From positions 1 to 46,740 of the forward strand of contig JAGXGP010000120.1 of assembly GCA_024636775.1 (NCBI GenBank): a DNA stretch of 46,740 bases, given 5' to 3'. Shown here piece after piece: positions 16,510 to 25,438 of the stretch. The translations under genes and the position numbers were made by a program. A model generated the notes under the pieces. It worked only from the letters and a program-made list of their open reading frames with translations. It searched no databases and was not told where the DNA came from. Positions within the stretch are counted from its first letter, which is position 1, and each line of letters opens with the position of its first letter. This DNA is from Hydrogenophilales bacterium. GTDB taxonomy: Bacteria > Pseudomonadota > Gammaproteobacteria > Burkholderiales > Thiobacillaceae.

Positions 16510-17480
16510 AAAAACACTATTTCTGTACCCTGTTCGACAGTGGCTACCTGCTCAAGGGCGTCGCCATGCTGGAGAGTCTTGCGCGTCACTGCCAAGGTGC
16601 GCATGTTCACGTGCTGTGCATGGACCAGCAGACGCAATCGATTCTGACCCAGATGAATCTTCCGGACATCACCTGTATTCCATTGTCTAATCTGGAAGAT
16701 GAAGCGCTTCTTGAAGCAAAAAAAGACCGCGGTGTAGCCGAGTACTGCTGGACGCTGTCACCTTGCCTGCCGTGGTATGTGCTGGAGAACAATCCGCATA
16801 TCGATTTCATTACCTATCTGGATGCAGACCTGCTTTTCTACTCGTCAGTGCAGCCCCTGTTTGACGAGATTGGTGACAGTTCGATTGCCATCATTGAGCA
16901 TCGCTTCACCCCCCGTTTGCAGGACCGGGAAGTCAACGGGCGTTTCTGTGTCGAATGGGTAAGCTTTCGGCGTGACGAGGAAGGCTTGGCTTGTCTGTCG
17001 CGTTGGCGTGATCAGTGCATCGAATGGTGCTACTACCGGCTCGAAGAAGGGCGCATGGGAGACCAGAAATACCTGGACGAATGGCCTGAGCGTTATCCGT
17101 CTTGCCATATATTGCAGCACCCAGGAGCCGGCATTGCACCTTGGAATTACTCACAGTATGTGTTTGGCAAGGATCAGACTGGCAGCATCACGGTCCAGGG
17201 CGCACCGCTTATTTTTTATCACTTCCATCAGTTTCAGCTGCTGGACAACGGCAGCTTCGACCGACTGTCCGTTTTTTATACATCGGAGTGTCCTGAGCCT
17301 GACCCAGTGTATAAGGTTTACGAATCCACGTTGAAAGAGGTGCTTGCCAAAGTGCGTGAGATTGCACCAGGCTTCTCGGGAGGGCTCCAGCCCGTCGCTC
17401 GGGTCGCAGGGCGCCGTTGGGTGCAACGCTTCGTTCCGCAGCCGATTAAGGACTTGCTGCACCGGTTTATTCGCTACTGA
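16506..17480 (+). CDS. Nucleotide-diphospho-sugar transferase-like glycosyltransferase (GT-A)
   Basis: A 324-residue protein. It begins YFCTLFDSGYLLKGVAMLES, like GT8-type enzymes, has a clear DxD metal site in FITYLDADLLFYSSVQPLFD, and LEEGRMGDQKYLDEWPERYP matching the 'nucleotide-diphospho-sugar transferase' group. A His-rich strand IFYHFHQFQLLDNGSFDRL lies late in the protein. Acts presumably in the cytoplasm on the same glycan. I chose ATG 16506, overlapping the methyltransferase stop by 4 bases, over an upstream TTG at 16488. Confidence 0.8.
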   Translation: MKKHYFCTLFDSGYLLKGVAMLESLARHCQGAHVHVLCMDQQTQSILTQMNLPDITCIPLSNLEDEALLEAKKDRGVAEYCWTLSPCLPWYVLENNPHIDFITYLDADLLFYSSVQPLFDEIGDSSIAIIEHRFTPRLQDREVNGRFCVEWVSFRRDEEGLACLSRWRDQCIEWCYYRLEEGRMGDQKYLDEWPERYPSCHILQHPGAGIAPWNYSQYVFGKDQTGSITVQGAPLIFYHFHQFQLLDNGSFDRLSVFYTSECPEPDPVYKVYESTLKEVLAKVREIAPGFSGGLQPVARVAGRRWVQRFVPQPIKDLLHRFIRY

Positions 17481-17486
17481 TCACGT

Positions 17487-18269
17487 ATGTCCACAAGCAG
17501 TATCAGTTATTCAAGCGGTCCGAAAATCACGGTCATCACCGTGTGCTTCAATAGTGCCGCAACGCTCGGTGATGCCCTGCAGTCGGTCGCCGATCAGTCG
17601 TGGCCCCATGTCGAGCACATAGTCATTGATGGCGCGTCGACCGATAACACAATGTCTGTCATTGATCGTTTCCGCCCCCAACTGGCCAAGGTTGTCAGCG
17701 AGCAGGACCACGGCATCTACAATGCCATGAACAAGGGGCTGGCGCTGGCTAGCGGCGATATCGTGTGCTTTCTGAACGCTGACGACATGTATGCGCACGA
17801 GCATGCACTGGCCAAGGTTGCCGACGTCATGAACCGGCATAAGCTTGATGCCCTGTTCGGGGATGTTGTTTTCATCAAACCGGATGCGCCCGACAGGATC
17901 GTGCGCCGTTACCGCTCCCATCATTTTCATCCCAACGTGATCGCACGCGGCTGGATGCCGCCCCACCCAGCCTTGTTCGTGCGCCGCGCAGTCTTTGAAC
18001 GGGTCGGCGGCTTTCGTGACAATTACCGGATCGCCGGTGATTTCGAGTTTGTCGCACGCGCATTCGGAAAAGGAGACTTGCATTACCAGTACTTGCCCGA
18101 CGTACTGGTAAAAATGCGCACAGGCGGGGTCAGTACTGCCGGTTGGCGCAGCAAGCTGTTGCTCAACAAGGAAGTGCTGAGGGCTTGTCGCGAGAATGGT
18201 ATCCAGACCAATATGCTGAAGATCCTTTCCAAGTATCCTGCCAAGCTGATGGAATTATTGCGCAGATGA
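17487..18269 (+). CDS. Glycosyltransferase family 2 (WcaA-like)
   Basis: A 260-residue GT-A enzyme with ITVITVCFNSAATLGDALQS, HIVIDGASTDNTMSVIDRF, the acceptor-adjacent DHGIYNAMNKGLALASGDIV and the DxD-type site CFLNADDMYA. GYxRPADYEF-like acceptor motif appears as NYRIAGDFEFVARAF. This subgroup often transfers GlcNAc- or Gal-type residues in colanic acid and O-antigen loci. The start is 6 bases after the previous stop. Its own stop overlaps the next start (ATGA). Confidence 0.88.
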   Translation: MSTSSISYSSGPKITVITVCFNSAATLGDALQSVADQSWPHVEHIVIDGASTDNTMSVIDRFRPQLAKVVSEQDHGIYNAMNKGLALASGDIVCFLNADDMYAHEHALAKVADVMNRHKLDALFGDVVFIKPDAPDRIVRRYRSHHFHPNVIARGWMPPHPALFVRRAVFERVGGFRDNYRIAGDFEFVARAFGKGDLHYQYLPDVLVKMRTGGVSTAGWRSKLLLNKEVLRACRENGIQTNMLKILSKYPAKLMELLRR

Positions 18270-19192
18270 AGATACTTGTGACCGGCGCCACCGGTTTTGT
18301 CGGCCGGGCCTTGTGCGAGAAATTATCTGGTGCAGGGCATGAAATCGTATCGACCGTGAGGCGTGTATCGGGTTTCCTGAATGAGCACGTAATCGGTGAT
18401 ATCGCGGAGACGACGGATTGGCAGGTGGCGCTTATGGGATGCGATATAGTTGTGCATCTGGCAGCGCGGGTACATGTGATGGACGAAGTAGCCCAGGACC
18501 CGCTGGCGCTGTACCGCGCAACCAACACCGATGCCACGCTCAACCTCGCCCGCCAGGCGGCGCAGGCCGGGGTGAAGCGATTTGTGTTCATCAGCAGCAT
18601 CAAGGTCAATGGCGAAGGAGACGATGCGCCTTATCGCGAAACCGATGTACCTGCACCCGAGGATGCCTACGCGATTTCCAAATGGGAAGCCGAACAGGGC
18701 TTGCAGCAGATTGCGCAGGAAACCGGGCTGGAAGTTGTCATCCTGCGCCCGCCGCTGGTGTACGGACCGGGTGTTAAGGCAAATTTCCTGCGTTTGATGC
18801 AAACGATGCGAAAGGGCTGGCCACTGCCGCTTGGTGCGATTCGAAATCGTCGCAGCCTGTTGTATCTGGGTAATTTCATCGATGCGATCCGGCTGTGCGT
18901 CGTACATCCCGCCGCTGCAGGCCAGACCTTTTTGCTGGACGATGGCAAACCGGTGTCCACCCCTGAACTTATACGCGCGGTGGCGCATGCAATGGGCCGG
19001 CCGGCACGGCTACTGGCGGTGCCTGTTCTCGTGCTGGAAACGGCGGGTGCGTTGCTGGGCAAGCGTGCGGCCGTGGCGCGGCTCACGGGTTCGCTGTTTG
19101 TGGACAGTTCGGCCATCCGGTCTCGGCTGGGGTGGACGCCGCCGTATTCGATGGAAGCCGGATTGGCCGCAACGGTTGCAGTACCAGCATGA
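18266..19192 (+). CDS. NAD-dependent SDR epimerase/reductase, WbpV-like
   Basis: A 308-residue extended short-chain dehydrogenase. GATGFVG at residues 7–13 binds the nucleotide and the catalytic pair is Y135/K139 in YAISKWEAEQ, preceded by FISSIKVNGEG. It sits directly before a WecA/WbpL-like transferase and a WbpM-like dehydratase, the same order as wbpV–wbpL–wbpM of Pseudomonas aeruginosa O6. There WbpV reduces UDP-4-keto-6-deoxy-GlcNAc to UDP-QuiNAc. By context I infer the same step or a close 4-epimerisation. Start ATG 18266 begins exactly at MKILVTGATG; an earlier in-frame codon would only add antisense-like sequence from the previous gene. Confidence 0.85.
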   Translation: MKILVTGATGFVGRALCEKLSGAGHEIVSTVRRVSGFLNEHVIGDIAETTDWQVALMGCDIVVHLAARVHVMDEVAQDPLALYRATNTDATLNLARQAAQAGVKRFVFISSIKVNGEGDDAPYRETDVPAPEDAYAISKWEAEQGLQQIAQETGLEVVILRPPLVYGPGVKANFLRLMQTMRKGWPLPLGAIRNRRSLLYLGNFIDAIRLCVVHPAAAGQTFLLDDGKPVSTPELIRAVAHAMGRPARLLAVPVLVLETAGALLGKRAAVARLTGSLFVDSSAIRSRLGWTPPYSMEAGLAATVAVPA

Positions 19193-20148
19193 TGTGGATG
19201 GCGCCTTTATCTGCGTTTATTTTCTGCTGGCTGACGCTGGCCTCGCTGCTGTACTGCGGCAAGAGCCTGCCGATGGATCATCCGAACGCCCGCTCGCTGC
19301 ATGTGACCCCAACGCCGCGCATCGGTGGGCTGGGCATTATGGCCGGGGTGCTTGTGGCCAGCGTGTGGCTGGCTGATGGAGCCTTGCTGCCGGTTATGCT
19401 GGCGGTATTCGCATTGGCTGCGATATCGCTGCTTGACGATATGCGTGGCTTGCCGGTGGCGTTGCGCTTTCTGGCGCATTTCATTGCGGCAGCAGCCTGC
19501 TTGCTGGCTTTGGGGTTGACTGGCTGGGCCTTGTTGCTGGGCACGCTGGCGGTGGTATGGATGACCAATCTGTACAACTTCATGGACGGCTCGGATGGGC
19601 TGGCGGGCGGCATGACGACGATCGGATTTGGCGCACTGGCACTGGCGGCGTGGCTGGGCGATGCGCCGTATCTGGCTGCATTCTGCGCGGCTATTGCGGC
19701 GTCGGCGCTCGCTTTTTTGCGCTTCAACTTTCCGCCGGCGCGGGTGTTCATGGGCGATGCAGGATCGATCCCGCTGGGCTTCCTGGCGGCCGCGCTCGGC
19801 ATCTTGGGAGCAATGCAGAACGTGTGGCCGTGGCTGTTCCCGCTGCTGGTGTTTTCGCCTTTCATTGTTGATGCCAGCGTGACGCTCGCCCGGCGCGCCC
19901 TAGGTGGCGAGAGGATTTGGCAGGCGCACCGCTCGCATTATTACCAGCGTGTGGTACTGCTTGGCGCAACACACCGCCAACTGGCAGTGACCGTGTATGT
20001 GCTGATGCTGACGATGGCCGCGCTGGCGTTCGTGCTGCGGTCATTTCCTCAGCATGCAGCGTGGGTGCTTATACTGTCGGCCGCAACCTACCTACTAATT
20101 TTCCTCGCTGTCGATTTTCGCTGGCGCTGTGCTCGCAATGAAATTTAA
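19189..20148 (+). CDS. MraY/WecA-family undecaprenyl-phosphate sugar-1-phosphate transferase (WbpL-like)
   Basis: A 319-residue multi-pass membrane enzyme with about ten hydrophobic spans. MDHPNARSLHVTPTPRIGGL is the cytoplasmic signature, SLLDDMRGLPVALR holds the Asp pair, NLYNFMDGSDGLAGGMT is the hallmark Asp-rich loop and RVFMGDAGSIPLGF and AHRSHYYQR complete the active site. It starts glycan synthesis by placing a sugar-1-phosphate (here probably QuiNAc or FucNAc) on undecaprenyl phosphate. Overlaps both neighbours (4 and 11 bases). Confidence 0.93.
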   Translation: MMWMAPLSAFIFCWLTLASLLYCGKSLPMDHPNARSLHVTPTPRIGGLGIMAGVLVASVWLADGALLPVMLAVFALAAISLLDDMRGLPVALRFLAHFIAAAACLLALGLTGWALLLGTLAVVWMTNLYNFMDGSDGLAGGMTTIGFGALALAAWLGDAPYLAAFCAAIAASALAFLRFNFPPARVFMGDAGSIPLGFLAAALGILGAMQNVWPWLFPLLVFSPFIVDASVTLARRALGGERIWQAHRSHYYQRVVLLGATHRQLAVTVYVLMLTMAALAFVLRSFPQHAAWVLILSAATYLLIFLAVDFRWRCARNEI

Positions 20149-21964
20149 TCCACGTATCGCCATCATCATCCTGCACGACATTTTGGTGGCTGCCTGCGCC
20201 TGGCTGGGTGCGTACTGGCTACGCTTCAATCTGGAGCTGCCGCCCGAATATCTGTCAGCAGCACTATCCACGCTGCTCTGGGTTGTACCGCTTCAGGCCG
20301 CAGTGTTCTGGCGCTTTGGCCTGTATCGCGGCATCTGGCGTTTTGCCAGCCTGCCCGACCTCAAGCGCATCGTGCTGGCTGTGGGGGTGGCGGCGGTCAT
20401 GGTTCCGGTGGTGTTGATCCTGTTTCGGGTCAGCACGGTGGTGCCGCGTTCGGTACTGATTCTCGACCCGCTGCTGCTGCTCATCGTGATGGGCGGTAGC
20501 CGCCTGGCTTATCGCGCCGGGAAGGAGCATCGCTTGGCCAGCATCCTTCGCCCGGGCAGCAAGCCAGTGCTGGTTGCCGGCGCGGGCTCGGCAGCAGACT
20601 TTTTGTTGCGTGAACTGGCGCGCAACCCCGCGGGCTTTCATGTGGTGGGGTTGTTGGATGACAGCCGCGGCAAGCAGGGGCGCCTGGTTCAGGGGATTCC
20701 CGTGCTGGGGGCGCTGGATGAAGTTGTGGCCTGTGCGCAAAAGATGGGGGTGGAAGATGTTGTGCTTGCGCTGCCATCGGCCGCGCACCAGGTTCGCATG
20801 CGGATTATGGAAATCTGTGCCAAAGGCGGGCTCAAGGTGATGAGCATTCCCTCACTTGAGGACTTGGTGGCGGGACGGGTGTCGGTCTCAAATCTGCGCC
20901 GGATCGAGCTGGAAGATTTGCTGGGACGGGATCCCGTGCAGCTTGACGAGAGTGGCTTGCATCAGTTTCTGACCGGACAGGTAGTGATGGTGACCGGGGC
21001 GGGGGGCTCTATCGGCTCTGAATTGTGTCGCCAGATTGCACGTTTCTCACCCGCCAAGCTGGTGTTGTTTGAACAGTCGGAGTTGGCGTTGTATGCAATG
21101 GAGCAGGAGTTGCCGCAATCTTTTCCTCACATGCATATTGCGCCGGTGATCGGCGATGTGAAAAACGCCGCCTGGGTGAATCAGGTCATGGCCGAACACC
21201 AGCCCGCGGTGGTATTCCATGCCGCCGCCTACAAGCATGTACCGTTGATGGAAAATGGCAACGCCTGGGAGGCAGTGCGTAATAACGTGCTGGGCACCCA
21301 GGTGGTCGCCGCTGCGGCACAGACCCATGGCGTGGCAAAGTTTGTGATGATTTCTACTGACAAGGCGGTTAACCCGACCAATGTCATGGGTGCGACCAAG
21401 CGGTTGGCCGAGATGGCTTGCCAGGCGATGCAGCAAGCGATCGGCACGCGCTACGTGTCGGTGCGCTTCGGTAACGTGCTAGGTTCGTCCGGCAGTGTGA
21501 TCCCCAAGTTCCAGAAGCAGATCGAGGCGGGCGGCCCGGTGACGGTGACGCATCCCGACATCACGCGTTTCTTCATGTCGATCCCTGAAGCCGCGCAACT
21601 GGTGCTGCAGGCTGGCTTGATGGGCAAGGGTGGCGAAATCTTCGTGCTCGACATGGGTGAACCTGTGAGGATCGCCGAGCTGGCCAAGCTTATGATTAGT
21701 TTGTCAGGGGCGGACGAAGACCGCATCCGAATTGAATATAGCGGTCTGCGTCCCGGCGAAAAGCTCTATGAAGAGCTGCTTGCCGATGACGAGTCCACGC
21801 TGCCGACGCCGCATCCCAAGCTGCGGGTTGCGAAGGCTCGCGCTGCAGACAATACTTTGCTAAGCGAGCTTGATGGCTGGTTCAGTGCTGAAAATTATCA
21901 GGCTGAAAAAACCGTAAAAAAGGCGCTGACCGGGTGGGTGCCTGAATATCAAGCGCAAGACTGA
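20138..21964 (+). CDS. Membrane nucleotide-sugar 4,6-dehydratase (WbpM/CapD/FlaA1 family)
   Basis: A 608-residue protein: about four N-terminal membrane spans (residues 8–120), a CoA-binding-like Rossmann domain (~140–260), then an SDR domain beginning with VTGAGGSIGSELC near residue 283. The catalytic Tyr of ordinary SDRs is replaced by Met, as in WbpM: STDKAVNPTNVMGATK with M417 and K421. Such enzymes convert UDP-GlcNAc to UDP-4-keto-6-deoxy-GlcNAc, the precursor for QuiNAc, FucNAc or bacillosamine. GLRPGEKLYEELL near the end is typical. It is the last gene of the + strand operon and meets the O-antigen ligase tail to tail with two bases between them. Confidence 0.94.
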   Translation: MKFNPRIAIIILHDILVAACAWLGAYWLRFNLELPPEYLSAALSTLLWVVPLQAAVFWRFGLYRGIWRFASLPDLKRIVLAVGVAAVMVPVVLILFRVSTVVPRSVLILDPLLLLIVMGGSRLAYRAGKEHRLASILRPGSKPVLVAGAGSAADFLLRELARNPAGFHVVGLLDDSRGKQGRLVQGIPVLGALDEVVACAQKMGVEDVVLALPSAAHQVRMRIMEICAKGGLKVMSIPSLEDLVAGRVSVSNLRRIELEDLLGRDPVQLDESGLHQFLTGQVVMVTGAGGSIGSELCRQIARFSPAKLVLFEQSELALYAMEQELPQSFPHMHIAPVIGDVKNAAWVNQVMAEHQPAVVFHAAAYKHVPLMENGNAWEAVRNNVLGTQVVAAAAQTHGVAKFVMISTDKAVNPTNVMGATKRLAEMACQAMQQAIGTRYVSVRFGNVLGSSGSVIPKFQKQIEAGGPVTVTHPDITRFFMSIPEAAQLVLQAGLMGKGGEIFVLDMGEPVRIAELAKLMISLSGADEDRIRIEYSGLRPGEKLYEELLADDESTLPTPHPKLRVAKARAADNTLLSELDGWFSAENYQAEKTVKKALTGWVPEYQAQD

Positions 21965-21966
21965 TG

Positions 21967-23238
21967 TTATATAACGCCTGTCTTGTCTGTCGGCGTATCA
22001 GCAATTCTTTGCAGCGGCAGCAAGGTCGCGCACAACATGGCGATCAACAGCCAGATCATGACTGACCACTGCGCAGTGTAAAAAGAAGGATGGGTGTTGA
22101 ATGGGAATACCCAAGCCAGTGCGGCCATTGCAAATGGCAATGCAAGGATTCTCCGCTCCGGATTCGCCGAGCGCCAATATCGAACAAGCAGGGTGTAAAA
22201 CAAGCCAAGTCCAACAAGCCCGATCAGCCCTGTTTCGGACGTGACTTCCAAGGCTATCTGGTGTGCATAGAATGCACCTGTCGGCCTGCCCGTCGCTTCA
22301 TTTGTTGATATGAAGGGATCGCCGGGTTGAGCAAATTCGGGATAGGCATATCGGAACGCCCTGACGCCCACACCATTGACGGGATGCGCATCGATCATGG
22401 CAAAGGCGTCTTTCCAGAGCGTCCAGCGGAAGGAAAGCGCTTGGTCGATCTTGGTCTCGTCACCGGAAAAAAGCAGCAGGGTTTGATCCAGCCGCTGTTT
22501 TGCGCCCGGGTTTTCGAATGCGGCAAACGTTCCGGCCAGACCAATCAATGCAGCGACTACACTCATTTTCCACAGTGGCACTCCACGACGCCGGGTTTCT
22601 GAAATAAACAGCCATGCGCACACCAGACCAAAACTGACCCAGCCGCCACGGCTGCCTGCAAGGATGACAACCGCGCCGGTCATGGCTGCCGCAAGCAGCA
22701 TCAAAATGGGTTTGTGGCGAAGCGCGAGAAGGAGAAAGGGTGCAAGTACGGGCAGGGCGTTGCCTAATCTCAATTGCCGCTCGCCAAACACACCATTTAA
22801 TCTGGCGGGTAATTGCGCATAGCCAAACAAATCATGTCCGGTCGCGGCCTGGAATAGAGCATCCACCACCCAAAATGCAGTCAGCCAAGCCAGTAGCTTG
22901 ATAAGCAGGGGTACCTGGTTCTGCTTGCTCAACGCCCAAATAACGAACAGGCCGCTGAGATAGAGACGGATGAAAGCCAGACTTGTGCTCCCGGACTTAA
23001 GCGGGTCGTAGCTGTCTGGTACAGAGAACAGGATGGGAAGCCAGATGCAGGCAAACAGCAGCGTGAAAAGCCTGACTGCCGGCTCGCGAAAAAGTGCCCT
23101 GCCGTATTTGTAAGCGAGTATCCCCCCGCCTATCGTCATGATCAGGACGGGGAGTTCGACCGATCGGCTAATCGGGAACAGCAGGAAACAGGAAAAAACC
23201 AGCCAGGTGAAGTGTTGCGGTTTAAGAGATCGTGTCAT
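21967..23238 (-). CDS. O-antigen ligase family protein (Wzy_C domain)
   Basis: A 423-residue integral membrane protein with about 10–12 spans. The O-antigen ligase/polymerase core shows as VILAGSRGGWVSFGLVCAWL, followed by a large periplasmic loop with VNGVGVRAFRYAYPE and AHQIALEVTSETGLIGLVGL. WaaL-type enzymes move finished undecaprenyl-linked glycan to lipid A-core in the periplasm. Since export here is by Wzm/Wzt, a ligase fits better than a Wzy polymerase, but the fold alone does not separate them. It is transcribed against the main operon. Confidence 0.88.
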   Translation of the reverse strand: MTRSLKPQHFTWLVFSCFLLFPISRSVELPVLIMTIGGGILAYKYGRALFREPAVRLFTLLFACIWLPILFSVPDSYDPLKSGSTSLAFIRLYLSGLFVIWALSKQNQVPLLIKLLAWLTAFWVVDALFQAATGHDLFGYAQLPARLNGVFGERQLRLGNALPVLAPFLLLALRHKPILMLLAAAMTGAVVILAGSRGGWVSFGLVCAWLFISETRRRGVPLWKMSVVAALIGLAGTFAAFENPGAKQRLDQTLLLFSGDETKIDQALSFRWTLWKDAFAMIDAHPVNGVGVRAFRYAYPEFAQPGDPFISTNEATGRPTGAFYAHQIALEVTSETGLIGLVGLGLFYTLLVRYWRSANPERRILALPFAMAALAWVFPFNTHPSFYTAQWSVMIWLLIAMLCATLLPLQRIADTPTDKTGVI

Positions 23239-23395
23239 AAGCCGGGTTGATCATATCGGGGCCGCATGCTTGCTGGCAGACAGCCCGTTCGGGAGGAGGC
23301 ACTCATTATGATGCGCCGGCGTTCGGGCGGCTCGCGGCAACCCGCAGCATTATGCAGGATTATGCAATTCAATTTGCAGTGCACGGCAGAAGTGT

Positions 23396-24454
23396 TCAAG
23401 CGGGCAGTTTCTTAAGCGCCGCATCCAGTTGATGGCGCAATGCCAATTCGGAAAAATATTGCCGGCTGGTTTTGGCCGCAGCCTCGCCGAACACATGCAG
23501 TTTGCCCGGATCCGCAGCCAGAGTCGCCACATGGTCAGCCAGGGCTTGGGCGTCTCCCGCCGGGGTCCAGACAAGTCCGCTATTGTCAGCCGCAATCAGG
23601 GCGTCGGGGTAAGCGCTGGCCGAGCGCGTTATCACCGGCCTGCCGCAGGCCAGCGACTGGTACACCTTGTTGGGGATGACCCGGCCCGCCTTGGGTGTGG
23701 TGCCGAATATGCCCAGCAGGATGTTGGCTTGATGAATGCGCGCTGGCAGTTTTTCGTAGGGCATCCAGTCTTCAAACGTCACGTTTGCCAACCCCCTGGC
23801 TTTTTCTTCGCACAGCTTGCGCATCGGCCCTTGACCAAGAAGTACCCATTTCACAGAGGGGCCTTGATACAGTCGTGCAGCTTCAATGACGACCTGGGGC
23901 CCTTGCAATGGGATGAAGCTGCCGTAAAACAACACCTCCAGTGTCCCGCCCGAGCTGCGGGCAGGGTGCAGCTCTGGCTTGAATATCGCTTCTTGAGCAC
24001 CCACGTAGACGACCGATAGCGCATTCTTGGAAACACCAAGTACTTGGGCGAAGTAGTCGGCGTGGGCGGGTGTGTCGGCAATGACCCTGTCAGCGCGCTG
24101 AAACAAACCCTTTTCCCAGGCAAGCAACTTTTTGGCGTGCGAACTCCCAGCGTCCAGTTTCCCGCGTTCATCAACTTGCTTGTCGTAGGCTGAGATCAGC
24201 GGATCGAATATCAGCGGAATACCATGTTTTTTGGCCCACCGGCTGGCCGCCGCCAGATCACGTTGCCTGAAACAGGGTACCCAGATCAAATCGGGCACTG
24301 GCAATCGAGACAGTCTCGCTTCCCAGTCGGCCACCTGGACGAGTTTTGGGTGGAAGTCCCTGACCTGCCAACCTGATTCAGCAAACAACTTGCGCAGGAT
24401 GCGATTGCGGGCGTAGTCAGGATCGAACCGTCCCCACCAGAGTACATTGGGCAC
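23396..24454 (-). CDS. Glycosyltransferase family 4
   Basis: A 352-residue GT-B enzyme. The C-terminal donor half shows LEVLFYGSFIPLQGPQVVIE, KWVLLGQGPMRKLCEEKA, VTFEDWMPYEKLPARIHQAN and the E-x7-E-like region GRVIPNKVYQSLACGRPVIT. The N-terminal half contains DLIWVPCFRQRDLAAASRW. The donor is not identifiable. Separated from the ligase gene downstream by 157 bases in which I see no gene. It is divergent from the next + strand gene; the 172 bases between them are AT-rich and should hold promoters for both. Confidence 0.86.
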   Translation of the reverse strand: MPNVLWWGRFDPDYARNRILRKLFAESGWQVRDFHPKLVQVADWEARLSRLPVPDLIWVPCFRQRDLAAASRWAKKHGIPLIFDPLISAYDKQVDERGKLDAGSSHAKKLLAWEKGLFQRADRVIADTPAHADYFAQVLGVSKNALSVVYVGAQEAIFKPELHPARSSGGTLEVLFYGSFIPLQGPQVVIEAARLYQGPSVKWVLLGQGPMRKLCEEKARGLANVTFEDWMPYEKLPARIHQANILLGIFGTTPKAGRVIPNKVYQSLACGRPVITRSASAYPDALIAADNSGLVWTPAGDAQALADHVATLAADPGKLHVFGEAAAKTSRQYFSELALRHQLDAALKKLPA

Positions 24455-24626
24455 GTTTACCTCGCTTGTCCGTACATCAAAAAGCAGTGCTCACGCATGC
24501 GAAAATCGGATTTATTCTCCGATCGAATCGCAGGCAAACCTGCTTTCGAGGTTCTATCGAAGAAGTAAACAGGATAAAGTGCCGGGTTAAATAAGTTGTT
24601 GGACAATTTAATTTATTCAAAAAGTT

Positions 24627-25364
24627 ATGAAACAGATCGTCTGCATGAAATGGGGGCCCCTGTACCCGGCCGAGTACGCGAACAAGTTGTATGGCATGGT
24701 CCGCAGAAACATCCAGGGCCCGATACGCTTCGTCTGTCTGACCGATGACCCGACAGGGGTGCGTAGCGAAATAGAATGTCTCCCATGCCCTACCGTTGCG
24801 CTTCCGGCGCCATACAACAATACGGGGTGGCGAAAGATTTCGCTTTGGGCCAGCGAACTGCCCGGCATGGAAGGCGACTGGCTGTTCCTTGATCTTGACG
24901 TTATCGTAACAGGAAGCCTGGATGATTTTTTTGACTTCGAGCCGGAAAAGTCATTTGTGGTCATGCAAAACTGGACCCAGCCTGGTAAAGGAATTGGCAA
25001 CACATCCGTATTTCGTTTCAGGATCGGCAGGCATCCCTACATCTATGACCGTCTCGTTCCGGAATTCAAATCGATACTCGAAAAGCACAATAACGAACAA
25101 ATCTATATTTCACGCACGGTTTCCGAAATGGCCTTCTGGCCTGACGAATGGTGTGCCCTGTTCAAGACGCATTGCGTCCCACCCATGCCTTTGCGGTGGT
25201 GGAAAGTTCCAGCAAGACCTGCAAACGCCCGCGTCGTGGCATTTCCGGGCGACCCGAACCCTCCGGACGCGCTGCTTGGAATTTGGCCTGCCAAAAAATG
25301 GCACAAGAAAATTTACAAGCACATTTTGCCGGCAACATGGATTGCCGATTACTGGCGTGAGTAA
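24627..25364 (+). CDS. Putative GT-A glycosyltransferase with DLD motif
   Basis: A 245-residue protein starting KQIVCMKWGPLYPAEYANKL, a pattern seen in small glycosyltransferase-like proteins of surface-glycan loci. VRRNIQGPIRFVCLTDDPTG and the metal-site-like DWLFLDLDVIVTGSLDDFFD support a GT8/GT32-like fold. The C-terminal portion is rich in Trp and Lys (LPLRWWKVP-like, GIWPAKKWHKKIYKHILPAT). No exact family or sugar can be named. It forms a two-gene + strand insert with the GT10-like gene, between − strand glycosyltransferase genes. Confidence 0.72.
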   Translation: MKQIVCMKWGPLYPAEYANKLYGMVRRNIQGPIRFVCLTDDPTGVRSEIECLPCPTVALPAPYNNTGWRKISLWASELPGMEGDWLFLDLDVIVTGSLDDFFDFEPEKSFVVMQNWTQPGKGIGNTSVFRFRIGRHPYIYDRLVPEFKSILEKHNNEQIYISRTVSEMAFWPDEWCALFKTHCVPPMPLRWWKVPARPANARVVAFPGDPNPPDALLGIWPAKKWHKKIYKHILPATWIADYWRE

Positions 25365-25438
25365 GCGAGTCTGTGTAGCCTTCTTGCCACCTTGGTACTG
25401 AGCACGTGCCACACTCTGAAGCCCTTACCTCCGGAAAC

